Program-made: the position numbers and the translations under genes
Notes under the pieces: model-generated
What the model was told of the DNA's origin: nothing
Seen by the model: the letters and a program-made list of their open reading frames with translations, nothing else
Databases searched by the model: none
Part shown: in pieces, positions 47,752-57,164 of the stretch
How the letters are laid out: every line of letters begins with the position of its first letter
Numbering within the stretch: position 1 is the first letter of the stretch
Assembly: GCF_023008165.1 (NCBI RefSeq)
Contig: NZ_JAKQZA010000004.1
Span: forward strand, 310,001-374,000
Direction: 5' to 3'
Length of the DNA stretch: 64,000 bases
Source: Kordiimonas laminariae
GTDB taxonomy: Bacteria > Pseudomonadota > Alphaproteobacteria > Sphingomonadales > Kordiimonadaceae

Positions 47752-48166
47752 GAGCGGCCTCCTGATTGTTGGTATAAGGAACTAGAAGTTCTTCAGCATT
47801 AGCGAGAGCATCTGCTTCTAATGCAAAGGTGAATTCTGGCGCTGTAAAGTCGGGGCAAGAAACTTTCAGTGTACCACCCGCACTGATGTTAACTTGATCA
47901 CCTTCAACCAGCGTACGACACACAAGTTGATCACCAATCTGTCGTACCAAACCGAGTTGATTGCCGGACGCAGTAATAGCTTTAACGATCAGTGAACGCT
48001 CATCCACGGAAACAATTGCATCATCAAGTTTTGCATCCGGATTATAACGTTGATAGTCATCAAGCATTGCTTGCTTACCGAGTGTTTTTTCAGGAAATAC
48101 TCGATGAATAACAAACGCTAAAATAGCGATTGTTACCAGAGAGCCGGAAAACAATATCCAGTCCAT
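47741..48166 (-). CDS. Hypothetical single-pass membrane protein, 141 aa
   Basis: Unrecognised. One N-terminal helix (ILFSGSLVTIAILAFVIHRVF) anchors a soluble, strand-rich domain (SLIVKAITASGNQLGLVRQIGDQLVCRTLVEGDQVNISAGG). It overlaps the hydroxylase gene by 11 bp, so it may be an accessory subunit; this is inference from operon structure. Confidence 0.72.
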   Translation of the reverse strand: MDWILFSGSLVTIAILAFVIHRVFPEKTLGKQAMLDDYQRYNPDAKLDDAIVSVDERSLIVKAITASGNQLGLVRQIGDQLVCRTLVEGDQVNISAGGTLKVSCPDFTAPEFTFALEADALANAEELLVPYTNNQEAAHAI

Positions 48167-48293
48167 CTAATTGGTCCCTTTTCCCACTTTTCAAGCCTTA
48201 ATGGTTTTCCCTTCACAATATTGAAACTAAGATACAATTTATAAAAGTCCAATAGTAAAGCGCTTTGCTCACAAGGGATTTAGGGAGTGTACG

Positions 48294-49283
48294 ATGAAGA
48301 AACTGTTTGTTGGGGTGATGTTGGTTTTGGGCGGTTTAATATCGTCAGAGGTTGCCGTAGCGGAAAAGGACACAATTGTTATCGCGCACCGCGGTGCCAG
48401 CGGCTATATGCCTGAACACACTCTTGAGGCATACAAATTGGCGATAGAGCAGGGGGCAGATTATATAGAGCCTGATCTGGTGATGACTCGGGATGGGCAC
48501 TTGGTTGCGCGTCATGATGCTTATTTATCCGGTACTACAGATATCGCAGACCGAACGGAATTCGCAGACCGTAAACGTACTATTCAAGGTAAGGAAGATT
48601 GGTATGTATTTGACTTTACACTGGATGAATTAAAAACACTTCGCACCAAGCAACCGCGCCCAAATCGAGGTACTCAGTTTGACGGGCAGGGTACTATTCC
48701 AACGATTGAAGAGATCATTACCCTTGTTGAGGCATATAAGGCTGCAGGAAAAACTGTTGGCCTGCATATTGAAATGAAACGGCCTGATGCTTTCATGCAG
48801 ATCCATAAACGGCTTGATCAAACATTGGCACATTTGTTTGCAGATATTTCTTCTAAAGATATTCCTATGTTTTTTCAGTGCTTTGACGGCAACTTCTTGA
48901 TGAAAGTTGGTAAAATATCCGATGTGCCGCTTGTAATGCTTATCGGTGGCAAATTGAATCAGACAAAAGATTGGTATGAACTTGATGTGCAGCTAGAACC
49001 GTTCGCAGGGCGAGTGGCTGGCTTTGGGCTTAATAAAGCACTACTTGTTCATAAAGATGGTTCACCGACCGGGATTATTGACAAAGCACACTCAATGGGA
49101 GCCGATGTGCATGTATGGACAGTTAGGAATGATCAATTACACCCTATGTTTAAAACGGTTGAGCAAGAACTTAAAGCACTGTACTCTATGGGGGTAGATG
49201 GAATTTTTACCGACTTTCCTGATACTGCAATTAGCGTTCGGAATAGCCTTAGATTACTGGAGCCTTTGACTGCCAATGATTGA
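48294..49283 (+). CDS. glpQ: Glycerophosphodiester phosphodiesterase (periplasmic)
   Basis: Hydrolyses deacylated phospholipids to glycerol-3-phosphate and alcohol. A signal peptide (VGVMLVLGGLISSEVAVAE) precedes the GDPD barrel with IVIAHRGASGYMPEHTLEAY and IEPDLVMTRDGHLVARHD, holding the catalytic His pair and Ca-binding Glu/Asp. The small insertion is as in GlpQ-type enzymes. A 31-residue ORF overlaps its stop. Confidence 0.92.
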   Translation: MKKLFVGVMLVLGGLISSEVAVAEKDTIVIAHRGASGYMPEHTLEAYKLAIEQGADYIEPDLVMTRDGHLVARHDAYLSGTTDIADRTEFADRKRTIQGKEDWYVFDFTLDELKTLRTKQPRPNRGTQFDGQGTIPTIEEIITLVEAYKAAGKTVGLHIEMKRPDAFMQIHKRLDQTLAHLFADISSKDIPMFFQCFDGNFLMKVGKISDVPLVMLIGGKLNQTKDWYELDVQLEPFAGRVAGFGLNKALLVHKDGSPTGIIDKAHSMGADVHVWTVRNDQLHPMFKTVEQELKALYSMGVDGIFTDFPDTAISVRNSLRLLEPLTAND

Positions 49284-49371
49284 TTTTATCAAAGCTTTTC
49301 TCACAGCGATCGTTGCTGTTGTAGTCATCCGGTTGGGTATTGAAATATTATTCAATTCAGTAGGCATGTAA
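49276..49371 (+). CDS. Candidate 31-residue membrane micro-protein
   Basis: ATG at 49276 overlaps the GDPD stop by 8 bp and reads MIDFIKAFLTAIVAVVVIRL then GIEILFNSVGM before TAA, almost entirely one membrane helix. The terminator begins 3 bp after its stop, so it fits neatly inside the GDPD transcript. There is no separate Shine-Dalgarno, so coupling to GDPD translation would be needed. Low certainty. Confidence 0.4.
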   Translation: MIDFIKAFLTAIVAVVVIRLGIEILFNSVGM

Positions 49372-49373
49372 CA

Positions 49374-49402
49374 AGAAAGCGCCCGATGGGGCGCTTTTTC
49401 TG
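49374..49402. terminator. Terminator after the GDPD transcript
   Basis: AAAGCGCCC-GAT-GGGGCGCTTT followed by a T-run, a nine-base stem. Confidence 0.86.
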
Positions 49403-49408
49403 TTTTCA

Positions 49409-50137
49409 TTAATCTGCTTCTGGGAAATCTTTATCAAACGGGAATGGTGTGTTTTCCGTTTTAAAAGTCATAAAGTTCAACATCTGCAAGATATAAACCC
49501 GAAGTCTTCCATTAGCATCAATAATCCATTCAGGTTCATTTTCAACACCCAACGCAATACGAATGATGAGATGCGCGGCTGATAAAATGAAAACGCCAAT
49601 AATCGCGAAATAAGTGATTACACCAAACAAGATCATTAAAGCTGCGCGTTTGAGATGTGTACCCCAATCCTGGTTTTTCATATGCTCCACAAACTCGTCG
49701 TGTGTCTGTGAACGAGTGGTGGTTTCTTCAGTGTCGGGTTGAGGGCTTGCCTTTTCAGGTTTAGTGGAAGCACCAGTTGTTGTTTCCGCATGAGTGCTTT
49801 CTTGTTCGGTGCTTTTTTGACTAGCTTCAATAGCTTCAGAAACAGTGTTTTCATTAGTCTCGGCACTGCTAGCAGCAGCTTTTGCCGTAGATGACTTTCG
49901 GGTGGTCGTCTTTTTTGCTGTGGTCGCTGATGTTTTGGCTGTTGTTTTTTTGGAAGTAGCAGTTGTTTTAGCGGCAGTAGCTTTTTTTGTGGTGGTTTTC
50001 TTGGCAGTTGTTTTCTTAGCAGCAGGCTTTGCCACACTCTTACGCGTTGTTGTTTTACGTGTTGGCGTCTTTTTCGAAGTTGTTTTTTTAGCAGGAGTTT
50101 TTTTTGCTGCTTCTGTGTTTTGGGTGTCCTCGCTCAT
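49409..50137 (-). CDS. DUF4389 protein with histone H1-like Lys/Ala/Thr tail
   Basis: Residues 1-100 are a low-complexity tail of repeated KKTTAKKTT, KPAAKKTTAKK and related units like eukaryotic histone H1 and bacterial Hc1/AlgP proteins. After an acidic Ser/Thr stretch, two membrane helices follow (about 165-190), and the C-terminus ILQMLNFMTFKTENTPFPFDKDFP matches DUF4389. The tail should face the cytoplasm and could bind DNA, RNA or polyphosphate at the membrane. The repetitive DNA may vary between strains. Confidence 0.8.
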   Translation of the reverse strand: MSEDTQNTEAAKKTPAKKTTSKKTPTRKTTTRKSVAKPAAKKTTAKKTTTKKATAAKTTATSKKTTAKTSATTAKKTTTRKSSTAKAAASSAETNENTVSEAIEASQKSTEQESTHAETTTGASTKPEKASPQPDTEETTTRSQTHDEFVEHMKNQDWGTHLKRAALMILFGVITYFAIIGVFILSAAHLIIRIALGVENEPEWIIDANGRLRVYILQMLNFMTFKTENTPFPFDKDFPEAD

Positions 50138-50230
50138 GTTTTTTACCTTCTTAAGAGCTAAATTCCATTAAATATATCTGGTGATATGTTGCAGGCATTC
50201 AAGAGGTAAAGCTGAAAGGGGAAAACAGAC

Positions 50231-51988
50231 TTAGCTCCAAGGTAGCTCACCAGTTACCATATTTGTTGCCGCGCTACTTTCTACCGGTTTTGAATAATAA
50301 AAGCCTTGTGCGAAGCTAAAGCCCATATCTTGAAGCATACCAATATGTTGAGTGTCTTCAATACCTTCTGCGACAACTTCATGACCAAGGCTCTCGGCTA
50401 GTAGAGAGATCATCTTCAGGATCTTGTATATTTCGTTATCCTGCTCCAGCTGGTTGATAAAGCTGCGATCAATTTTAATAATATCAATAGGGAACTGGTG
50501 TAAGTAATTTAGAGAGCTATAGCCTGTGCCAAAATCATCAAGCGCTACTTTTACACCAAGCTTTCTAATGCGCTGAAGCGATTCAGAGATATGCGTGGGG
50601 TTCGCCATGATAGAGCTCTCTGTTAGCTCGACCCGAAGATATTCACCCGGAATTTCATATTCTTTGATGGCACTTTCTACCATTGCAGCAACATCATCAC
50701 GGGCGAATTGAATACCAGATACGTTCACATTTACAGGGACTGCTGTTGCATTAGGATCATCAATCCAACTACGAAGCTGCTGGCATGCGGCTTCAACAGC
50801 CCAGCGTCCTAGTTTTACGATCACGCCAGTTTCTTCAGCTAACGGAATAAACTCTGCAGGGGATACAAAACCTTTTTCTTTATGTATCCAGCGTGTCAGG
50901 CCTTCAAAGCCGTGTAGCTCGTTAGTCTGTAAGTCTATAATTGGCTGATAAAAGAGATCTAGTTCATTACGCTCTACGGCACGACGAAGTTCTGTTTCCA
51001 AATGGAACTGATTGCGTGCGCGTTGATGCGAATCTCGGCGATAAATTTCAGTACGCGCTTTACCTGCTGATTTAGCGCGGTGCATTGCAAAATCAGCATC
51101 ACGGATAAGGTCTTCCGGATGGCTTGAGCTCGATAGCGTTGTGGCTACACCTACTGAAACAGATGTAAAGACCTCGTTCCCATCTAAATCATAAGGCTGC
51201 TGCATTGCCTCATGGATGCGGCTGCAAATCATCTCCACTTCTTCAATATCGTTGAAGTGGGAAACGAGAATAGAAAACTCGTCACCAGATAGGCGAGCCA
51301 GTGTGTCGGCACCGCGAATACAGCGTCTCAATGTAGACGCCATTGAAATTAGGAAACGATCACCCGCACTGTGACCGAAGCTTTCATTAATTTGCTGGAA
51401 GCGGTCAATATTGATGATAAGAACAGCACAAGCGGATTCCCCTCCTGTGCGCTGACACTCTGCAACTGCTTCTTCAAGCTTGTTTCTAAATAGAACGCGG
51501 TTTGGTTGTCCTGTTAGAGCATCATGAAAGGCATGATGGAGAAGGTTTCTTTCTGCCAGTTTTTCAGCTGTTTGATCTTCAACCGTGCAAACGACTTGAT
51601 AAATCTCACCATCGCTATTTCTAAGTGGAATAAGCTGGCTGGATAAGAAACGTTCTATAGCTCCGGCACGAATACTCCATTCAAAGTTTGATTCGCCACC
51701 AAAGCGGAAAACTTCCTGAATTTGGCTTGTAAGAACCTGACTATCTGAAGGGTTCCAGAGAACATCAATTGGGCAGGGGAGATTAAGCTGTTGTGGTAAC
51801 TCAAAAATGTCTCGTGCAAACTGATTGATAAACAAAACTTCTGTGACATTACCTGGCGTTAAGCCGCATACTAAGATGCCAACAGGCAATGATTCGGCAA
51901 CAGCAGTGGTATTAACAATTTTGGCCGTGGCATTGGTTTCGCCGTTTTGGGCGATAGAAGAAACATTACTCGTTAGTGTATCTGCCAC
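50231..51988 (-). CDS. PAS-GGDEF-EAL c-di-GMP signalling protein
   Basis: A 585-residue cytoplasmic protein without membrane helices: PAS-like region (about 35-135), GGDEF domain with ARLSGDEFSIL (first Gly replaced by Ser), and EAL domain with GFEGLTRWIHKEKG (Ala replaced by Gly). All EAL metal/catalytic positions look kept: NVNVSGIQF, RVELTESSI, ALDDFGTGYSSL, IIKIDRSFI and VVAEGIED. Phosphodiesterase activity is plausible; cyclase activity of an SGDEF site is uncertain. It probably tunes motility, given the flagellar genes elsewhere in the window. Confidence 0.92.
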   Translation of the reverse strand: MADTLTSNVSSIAQNGETNATAKIVNTTAVAESLPVGILVCGLTPGNVTEVLFINQFARDIFELPQQLNLPCPIDVLWNPSDSQVLTSQIQEVFRFGGESNFEWSIRAGAIERFLSSQLIPLRNSDGEIYQVVCTVEDQTAEKLAERNLLHHAFHDALTGQPNRVLFRNKLEEAVAECQRTGGESACAVLIINIDRFQQINESFGHSAGDRFLISMASTLRRCIRGADTLARLSGDEFSILVSHFNDIEEVEMICSRIHEAMQQPYDLDGNEVFTSVSVGVATTLSSSSHPEDLIRDADFAMHRAKSAGKARTEIYRRDSHQRARNQFHLETELRRAVERNELDLFYQPIIDLQTNELHGFEGLTRWIHKEKGFVSPAEFIPLAEETGVIVKLGRWAVEAACQQLRSWIDDPNATAVPVNVNVSGIQFARDDVAAMVESAIKEYEIPGEYLRVELTESSIMANPTHISESLQRIRKLGVKVALDDFGTGYSSLNYLHQFPIDIIKIDRSFINQLEQDNEIYKILKMISLLAESLGHEVVAEGIEDTQHIGMLQDMGFSFAQGFYYSKPVESSAATNMVTGELPWS

Positions 51989-52143
51989 TTGGGGCTCCAG
52001 AATTATTAAGTGTACTCGTGCTCAACCCGGAGCCTATGGCACCAGAACAATTGAGTTTCGCCATTAGGGGGTAAATAATTAGTAAAGGCAACTATTCATT
52101 CCCGAAAATTTTATCTTTTTTTACTGTGAAAAATTTGAATTAG

Positions 52144-52174
52144 GCAAAAAAATTGGGGAAGCAAAGCTTCCCCG
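52144..52174 (-). terminator. Terminator of nrdJ
   Basis: GGGGAAGC-TTT-GCTTCCCC on the minus strand followed by AATTTTTTTG, about 50 bp after the nrdJ stop. Confidence 0.85.
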
Positions 52175-52224
52175 AGATGACCACCCACCGGGACGGGTTG
52201 GCAGGTGGTGAAAATCCTTTGGTA

Positions 52225-55200
52225 TTAGCTACAACCGCTTGTTCCGCCACATGTATCGCATTTCAGGCATGTGCCGTTGCGAACCAGAGTGAAGTTCCCG
52301 CATTCACCGCATGCGTCTCCTTCATACCCCTTCATTTTGGCAGCTACTCTAGCGTCTGGACCCGCAATTGTTTGCGCCGCAACACCAACTGCAGAAACCG
52401 TAGCCGTATCTGTGCCTGTTGCCATAGAAACTGTTTCTATCGATTTGTCATCCGTTTTTTTTGAATTTTTTAACACGACAAGGTTGTTTCCACGTGTGTA
52501 ACCAGACGAGGTGAACTGTTGTACACGGGCCAATGCTTCTGAAACTTCTGGCTCAACATCAGGCAAACCGTCGTCTTTTGCACCTCTACCTGTTGTGTCG
52601 TGAGAGAAATCAGCAGGGGTTGCATGTGCAAGATCATCTCGGCCTAAATAACTGATAGCAAGTTCTCGGAAAATATAATCCAGCAGTGAAGTGGCCATTT
52701 TAATGGTGTCATTTCCTTCAACTCGACCAAATGGCTCGAATCGGGTGAATGTGAATGCATCGACATATTCTTCAAGGGGCACGCCGTACTGGAGGCCGAT
52801 TGAGATTGCGATAGCAAAGTTGTTCATCAGTGATCGGAAGGCTGCACCTTCTTTATGCATATCAATGAAAATTTCGCCGATAGAGCCATCATTATATTCA
52901 CCTGTTCTCAAGTAAACCTTATGGCCTCCAACAATGGCTTTCTGAGTGTAACCTTTCCGGCGTTCCGGCAGTTTTCGGCGTTTTGCAGGTCCATCCTTTT
53001 CGATGATCCGCTCGATGATACGCTCTGCAACAACCTCAGTTTTTTCCGCGAGCGTTTTATCTTCAAGCTCTTCGCTTAAGTCTTCATCATCAAGGAGAGC
53101 AGCATTCAGCGGTTGGCTGAGCTTTGAGCCATCACGGTATAACGCGTTTGCTTTAAGAGCGAGTGACCAACTAAGCTCATAAGCCGCCATACAGTCATCA
53201 ACATCTGCATCGTTTGGCATGTTAATGGTTTTCGAGATTGCACCGGAGATAAATGGCTGAGCAGCTGCCATCATCCGTATATGGCTTCCCCAGGAAAGGT
53301 ATCGTTTACCGATTTTGCCGCATGGATTTGCGCAGTCAAATACGTCGTAATGCTTTTCATTCAGGTGAGGTGCTTGCTCAAGTGTCATGGCGCCACAACA
53401 ATAAATGTTAGCGGCAGAAATCTCGTCTTTAGAGAAACCTAAAGCTGCCACCATATCAAAGTTGTAATCATTCAGCTGATCATCAGTGAAACCAAGTGTT
53501 TCTTTGCAGAAATCAGTTCCCAAAGTCCATTGATTGAAGACAAACTTGATGTCGAAGGCATTTTTTAGCTGTTCTTCGAGCATATCAAGTTCACGGTCTT
53601 TAAAGCCTTTTGCTCTAAGTGTATCGTGATTAATAGCTGGTGCACCTTTGAGGGTGCCGTGACCAACCGCATATTCTTCGATATCTTTGATTTGATCTGT
53701 TGAGTATCCAAGAACCGCTAATGCTTGGGGTACAATACGGTTGATGATTTTAAAGTAGCCACCACCAGCCAGTTTCTTGAATTTTACCAAAGCAAAATCC
53801 GGTTCAATGCCTGTGGTATCACAGTCCATTACAAGGCCAATTGTGCCTGTTGGAGCAATTACTGAGGATTGGGCATTGCGGAAGCCGTGTTCTTCACCTA
53901 GTTCAAGAGCTTTATCCCAAACTTCTGCTGCTGCGACCGCAATTGCCTGATCTTTACAGTTGGCAATATCAAGCGGTACCGGGTTGATATTCAGGTTTTC
54001 GTAGCCATCCTCTTGACCATAAGCGGCACGGCGATGGTTACGAATAACCCGCAGCATGTGTTTTGCATTTTTCTTATAGCCTGGGAAAGCACCAAGTTCA
54101 GATGCCATTTCTGCAGATGTAGCGTATGATTGACCTGTCATAAGTGCAGAGATGGCACCGCAGATCGCACGGCCTTCATCGCTATCGTATGAAAGGCCAA
54201 GACTCATCAAAAGGCCACCAATATTGGCGAAACCTAGGCCCAAGGTACGGTATTCGTATGATAGCTTTGCAATTTCCTTTGAAGGGAATTGGGCCATTAA
54301 AACGGAGATCTCTAACACCATTGTCCAGAGGCGAACCGCGTGTTTGAAACTATCTACCTTGAAAGAGCCATCTTCATTACGAAAAGTAAGCAGATTAAGG
54401 GATGCAAGGTTACATGCCGTATCATCAAGGAACATATATTCAGAACAGGGATTTGAGGCTCTGATTGCGCCAGATTCTGGGCAAGTGTGCCAATCATTGA
54501 TCGTTGTATGGAACTGAATGCCTGGATCAGCACATGCCCATGCAGCATGGCCCACATCGCGCCAAAGTTCTTTTGCATCAAGGGTTTTGGCGACTGTACC
54601 GCAAATTCTATTCTTTAATTCCCATGGTTTACCGTCTTTAACAGCTGACATGAAATCATCTGAAACACGGATAGAATTGTTGGAGTTTTGCCCTGAAACA
54701 GTGAGATAAGCTTCGGAATCCCAATCAGTATTATAAGATTGGAATTCAATAGAAGCATAACCTTGCTTGGCAAATTGTATTACGCGCTGGATATAATTCT
54801 CTGGAATCATTACCTTACGAGCAGAAATAATCTCTTTTTTCAGCGATTTATTTGTTTTAGGGGCAAAAGCATCGTCCCCGAGGTCAGCTTTCGCTTCGTG
54901 ACAGGCTTTCATAATGAGATTGAGATGAATTTCATTAAGTTTAGAGCCTGTAACAAGCGCTGCTACCTTTTGTTCTTCAACAACTTTCCAGCCAATAAAT
55001 TCCTCAACATCGGGGTGATCAATATCCACGACAACCATTTTGGCTGCACGGCGGGTTGTCCCGCCTGATTTAATAGCGCCAGCTGCACGGTCACCAATCT
55101 TTAGGAAACTCATCAGGCCGGATGATTGGCCGCCGCCTGAAAGGCCTTCGCCGCTACCACGCACATTTGAGAAATTAGAACCCGTACCCGAGCCATATTT

Positions 55201-55875
55201 AAAGAGGCGGGCTTCACGGGTCCAGAGGTCCATAATGCCGCCTTCGTTCACCAGATCATCGGCAACAGATTGAATAAAGCAGGCATGTGGTTGAGGGTGC
55301 TCATAGGCACTTTTGGATTTAGTAAGTTTACCTGTCTCAAAATCTACATAATGGTGGCCTTGAGCAGGCCCATCAATGCCATAAGCCCAGTGCAGGCCTG
55401 TGTTGAACCACTGCGGTGAATTTGGTGCACACATTTGGTTGGCGAGCATATAGCGCATTTCATCATAAAAGGCTTTGGCATCTTCTTCCGCTTCAAAGTA
55501 GCCACCTTTCCAGCCCCAATAAGTCCATGTGCCAGCTAAACGGTCAAAAACCTGTTTTGCACTGGTTTCTGGACCATAGCGTTTTGCTTCAGGCATTAGT
55601 TCTAGTGTGGCGTTATCCGGTTCTTTGCGCCAAAGCCAGCTGGGAACATCATTCTCTTCGACGGATTTAAGCGCCTGAGGAACCCCAGCCTTACGGAAGT
55701 ACTTTTGAGCGATAATATCTGTTGCTACTTGTGACCAATTGTTTGGCACTTCCACATTATCCATATGGAAAACGATAGACCCGTCTGGATTTCTGATCTC
55801 GCTGACAGAAGTTTGCCATTCTTGTGCTGAATATGGACAGGAAATTTCTTTAGTAAAGTGCCGTTCAATGCGCAT
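52225..55875 (-). CDS. nrdJ: Adenosylcobalamin-dependent (class II) ribonucleotide reductase
   Basis: Makes deoxynucleotides with B12 instead of a tyrosyl radical, so works with or without oxygen. The 1216-residue product has the family opening [42 protein letters not shown] (active-site Cys), [44 protein letters not shown] and the Cys-rich end [20 protein letters not shown]. The ATG at 55875 follows AGGGGG; an ORF from 56046 carries an extra, unconserved N-terminus and is not favoured. NrdR-like palindromes lie upstream. Confidence 0.95.
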   Translation of the reverse strand: MRIERHFTKEISCPYSAQEWQTSVSEIRNPDGSIVFHMDNVEVPNNWSQVATDIIAQKYFRKAGVPQALKSVEENDVPSWLWRKEPDNATLELMPEAKRYGPETSAKQVFDRLAGTWTYWGWKGGYFEAEEDAKAFYDEMRYMLANQMCAPNSPQWFNTGLHWAYGIDGPAQGHHYVDFETGKLTKSKSAYEHPQPHACFIQSVADDLVNEGGIMDLWTREARLFKYGSGTGSNFSNVRGSGEGLSGGGQSSGLMSFLKIGDRAAGAIKSGGTTRRAAKMVVVDIDHPDVEEFIGWKVVEEQKVAALVTGSKLNEIHLNLIMKACHEAKADLGDDAFAPKTNKSLKKEIISARKVMIPENYIQRVIQFAKQGYASIEFQSYNTDWDSEAYLTVSGQNSNNSIRVSDDFMSAVKDGKPWELKNRICGTVAKTLDAKELWRDVGHAAWACADPGIQFHTTINDWHTCPESGAIRASNPCSEYMFLDDTACNLASLNLLTFRNEDGSFKVDSFKHAVRLWTMVLEISVLMAQFPSKEIAKLSYEYRTLGLGFANIGGLLMSLGLSYDSDEGRAICGAISALMTGQSYATSAEMASELGAFPGYKKNAKHMLRVIRNHRRAAYGQEDGYENLNINPVPLDIANCKDQAIAVAAAEVWDKALELGEEHGFRNAQSSVIAPTGTIGLVMDCDTTGIEPDFALVKFKKLAGGGYFKIINRIVPQALAVLGYSTDQIKDIEEYAVGHGTLKGAPAINHDTLRAKGFKDRELDMLEEQLKNAFDIKFVFNQWTLGTDFCKETLGFTDDQLNDYNFDMVAALGFSKDEISAANIYCCGAMTLEQAPHLNEKHYDVFDCANPCGKIGKRYLSWGSHIRMMAAAQPFISGAISKTINMPNDADVDDCMAAYELSWSLALKANALYRDGSKLSQPLNAALLDDEDLSEELEDKTLAEKTEVVAERIIERIIEKDGPAKRRKLPERRKGYTQKAIVGGHKVYLRTGEYNDGSIGEIFIDMHKEGAAFRSLMNNFAIAISIGLQYGVPLEEYVDAFTFTRFEPFGRVEGNDTIKMATSLLDYIFRELAISYLGRDDLAHATPADFSHDTTGRGAKDDGLPDVEPEVSEALARVQQFTSSGYTRGNNLVVLKNSKKTDDKSIETVSMATGTDTATVSAVGVAAQTIAGPDARVAAKMKGYEGDACGECGNFTLVRNGTCLKCDTCGGTSGCS

Positions 55876-55982
55876 AACGCCCCCTAAAACCCGGTAGAGG
55901 TCAACACTTAAGTAGCTGATATTCTTCGTATATATACACGCTTGGGAACATCGATGTACTATAGTGCGAAACCTAACATAAC

Positions 55983-55996
55983 CACAATATATTGTA
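55983..55996 (-). promoter_or_regulatory. NrdR-like palindrome upstream of nrdJ
   Basis: CACAATATATTGTA contains the perfect 12-base palindrome ACAATATATTGT, close to the NrdR box ACAcwAtATaTwGTgt. A weaker element GTACTATAGTG is centred 28 bp closer to nrdJ. The single good box and loose spacing leave this uncertain. Confidence 0.4.
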
Positions 55997-56111
55997 GCTT
56001 CCCTTAATGTTGCTCCAAATTGTAGTGTTTGTTTTGCATTTAGCACAAGAGGAATTTTGGATATTCTGTAGATAAACTTTAGTGTTTCCTAATCGACTCA
56101 TTGAAGAAACA

Positions 56112-56208
56112 AGGAGTCGGGCGCTTGCCACAAAATTTCCTTAAAGTGTCGGTAAGGATTGCACTGTAATATCTGTGGCAAATTCGAGTTTGCGACTCGT
56201 TTTTGTTA
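56112..56208 (+). other. Nested inverted repeats with terminal T-run (possible ncRNA or attenuator)
   Basis: The 436-bp gap between nrdJ and the NDUFA12 gene holds nested complementary segments: GAGTCG (56114-56119)/CGACTC (56193-56198), TTGCCACA (56125-56132)/TGTGGCAA (56174-56181) and CCTTA (56139-56143)/TAAGG (56153-56157), followed by GTTTTTG at 56199. This reads as a plus-strand structured transcript ending in a terminator, about 105 bp before the NDUFA12 start. No known RNA family recognised. Confidence 0.45.
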
Positions 56209-56310
56209 CTTTTTCGCGGAAAGTGGCAATCTTGATGCTTTCCTATGAAAACTAAACATGCTAAACGGGCGCAAACATTAGTAACGCGGTTTAACATTAT
56301 AGGCAGAACA

Positions 56311-56685
56311 ATGAGTTCACTATTCGAAGGTATTTTCAAATCTCCTATCTTTACCTGGTGGAATTCGGCCACTTTTGGCACACGACTTTTCACAAGCCGT
56401 AAAGGTGAATTGGTTGGTACTGATGACCAAGGGAATGAATATTACCGTGAAAAAGGCGGTAAGCGCCGTTGGGTGATCTACAAAAACGGTCCGGTTGAGG
56501 CATCTCGTGTGCCTGCAGAATGGCACGGCTGGCTGCACTATACTGTTGATGAACTACCACATGAGCAAAAAGTCGTTACTCGTGAGTGGGAAAAAGAGCA
56601 TATGCCAAACCTGACAGGTACTGTGGCCGCTCATGTTCCTCAAGCGCGCCCTGATGAGCCAGAATATGAGGCTTGGCGCCCATAA
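56311..56685 (+). CDS. NADH:ubiquinone oxidoreductase accessory subunit, NDUFA12 family
   Basis: Alphaproteobacterial homologue of mitochondrial complex I subunit NDUFA12 (B17.2). It has the typical FTWWNSATFGTRLFTSRKGE, GNEYYREKGGKRRWVIYKNG, VPAEWHGWLHYTVDELP and the C-terminal EYEAWRP. The ATG at 56311 gives the usual length of about 124; an ORF from 56245 is longer but the added residues look unrelated. It is followed after 23 bp by mlaD, the common order in this class. Confidence 0.94.
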   Translation: MSSLFEGIFKSPIFTWWNSATFGTRLFTSRKGELVGTDDQGNEYYREKGGKRRWVIYKNGPVEASRVPAEWHGWLHYTVDELPHEQKVVTREWEKEHMPNLTGTVAAHVPQARPDEPEYEAWRP

Positions 56686-56708
56686 TAGAGGCGCATTAGG
56701 GAGAGTAT

Positions 56709-57164
56709 ATGTCCAGTAACTTAGTAGAATCCATTATCGGTGCGGTCGTATTGTTGGTTGCCGGTTGGTTTTTAATCTTTGCGTATGAACGTACAGATAC
56801 AGTTACATCCGAAGGATATGTTCTCTCTGCTCGTTTTGAGCGCATCGACGGCCTTAATATCGGAAGTGATGTTCGCGTTGCAGGTATTAAGGTTGGCTCT
56901 ATCGTAGATAGTACGCTTGATACCAAAACCTATCAGGCTGTTGTCAGGTTTTCCGTGGCGAATAATGTCGAACTGCCGCTTGATACAGCTGCAGCGATTT
57001 CTTCTGAAAGCCTTCTTGGTGGCGCTTATCTAAGCCTATTGCCTGGCGGCGAAGAAGAAATGCTTCAAAATGGTGACGAAATCGAGGAAACACAAGGCGC
57101 CGTTGACCTTGTTGGTTTGATCGGTAAGTTTACATCAGGTGGCTCTGATGATGACAGTCGCTAG
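56709..57164 (+). CDS. mlaD: Outer-membrane lipid asymmetry protein MlaD (MCE)
   Basis: Inner-membrane-anchored MCE protein forming a hexameric ring in phospholipid transport. One N-terminal helix (SIIGAVVLLVAGWFLIFAY) precedes the MCE core GYVLSARFERIDGLNIGSDVRVAGIKVGSI and the hydrophobic pore segment SLLGGAYLSLLPG. It is separated here from mlaE/mlaF, which must lie elsewhere. It overlaps the DUF2155 gene by 17 bp. Confidence 0.92.
   Translation: MSSNLVESIIGAVVLLVAGWFLIFAYERTDTVTSEGYVLSARFERIDGLNIGSDVRVAGIKVGSIVDSTLDTKTYQAVVRFSVANNVELPLDTAAAISSESLLGGAYLSLLPGGEEEMLQNGDEIEETQGAVDLVGLIGKFTSGGSDDDSR

Noticed and set aside
52225-56046. Longer nrdJ with 57 extra N-terminal residues
   Set aside because: The added part is not typical of NrdJ and the internal ATG at 55875 has a strong Shine-Dalgarno.
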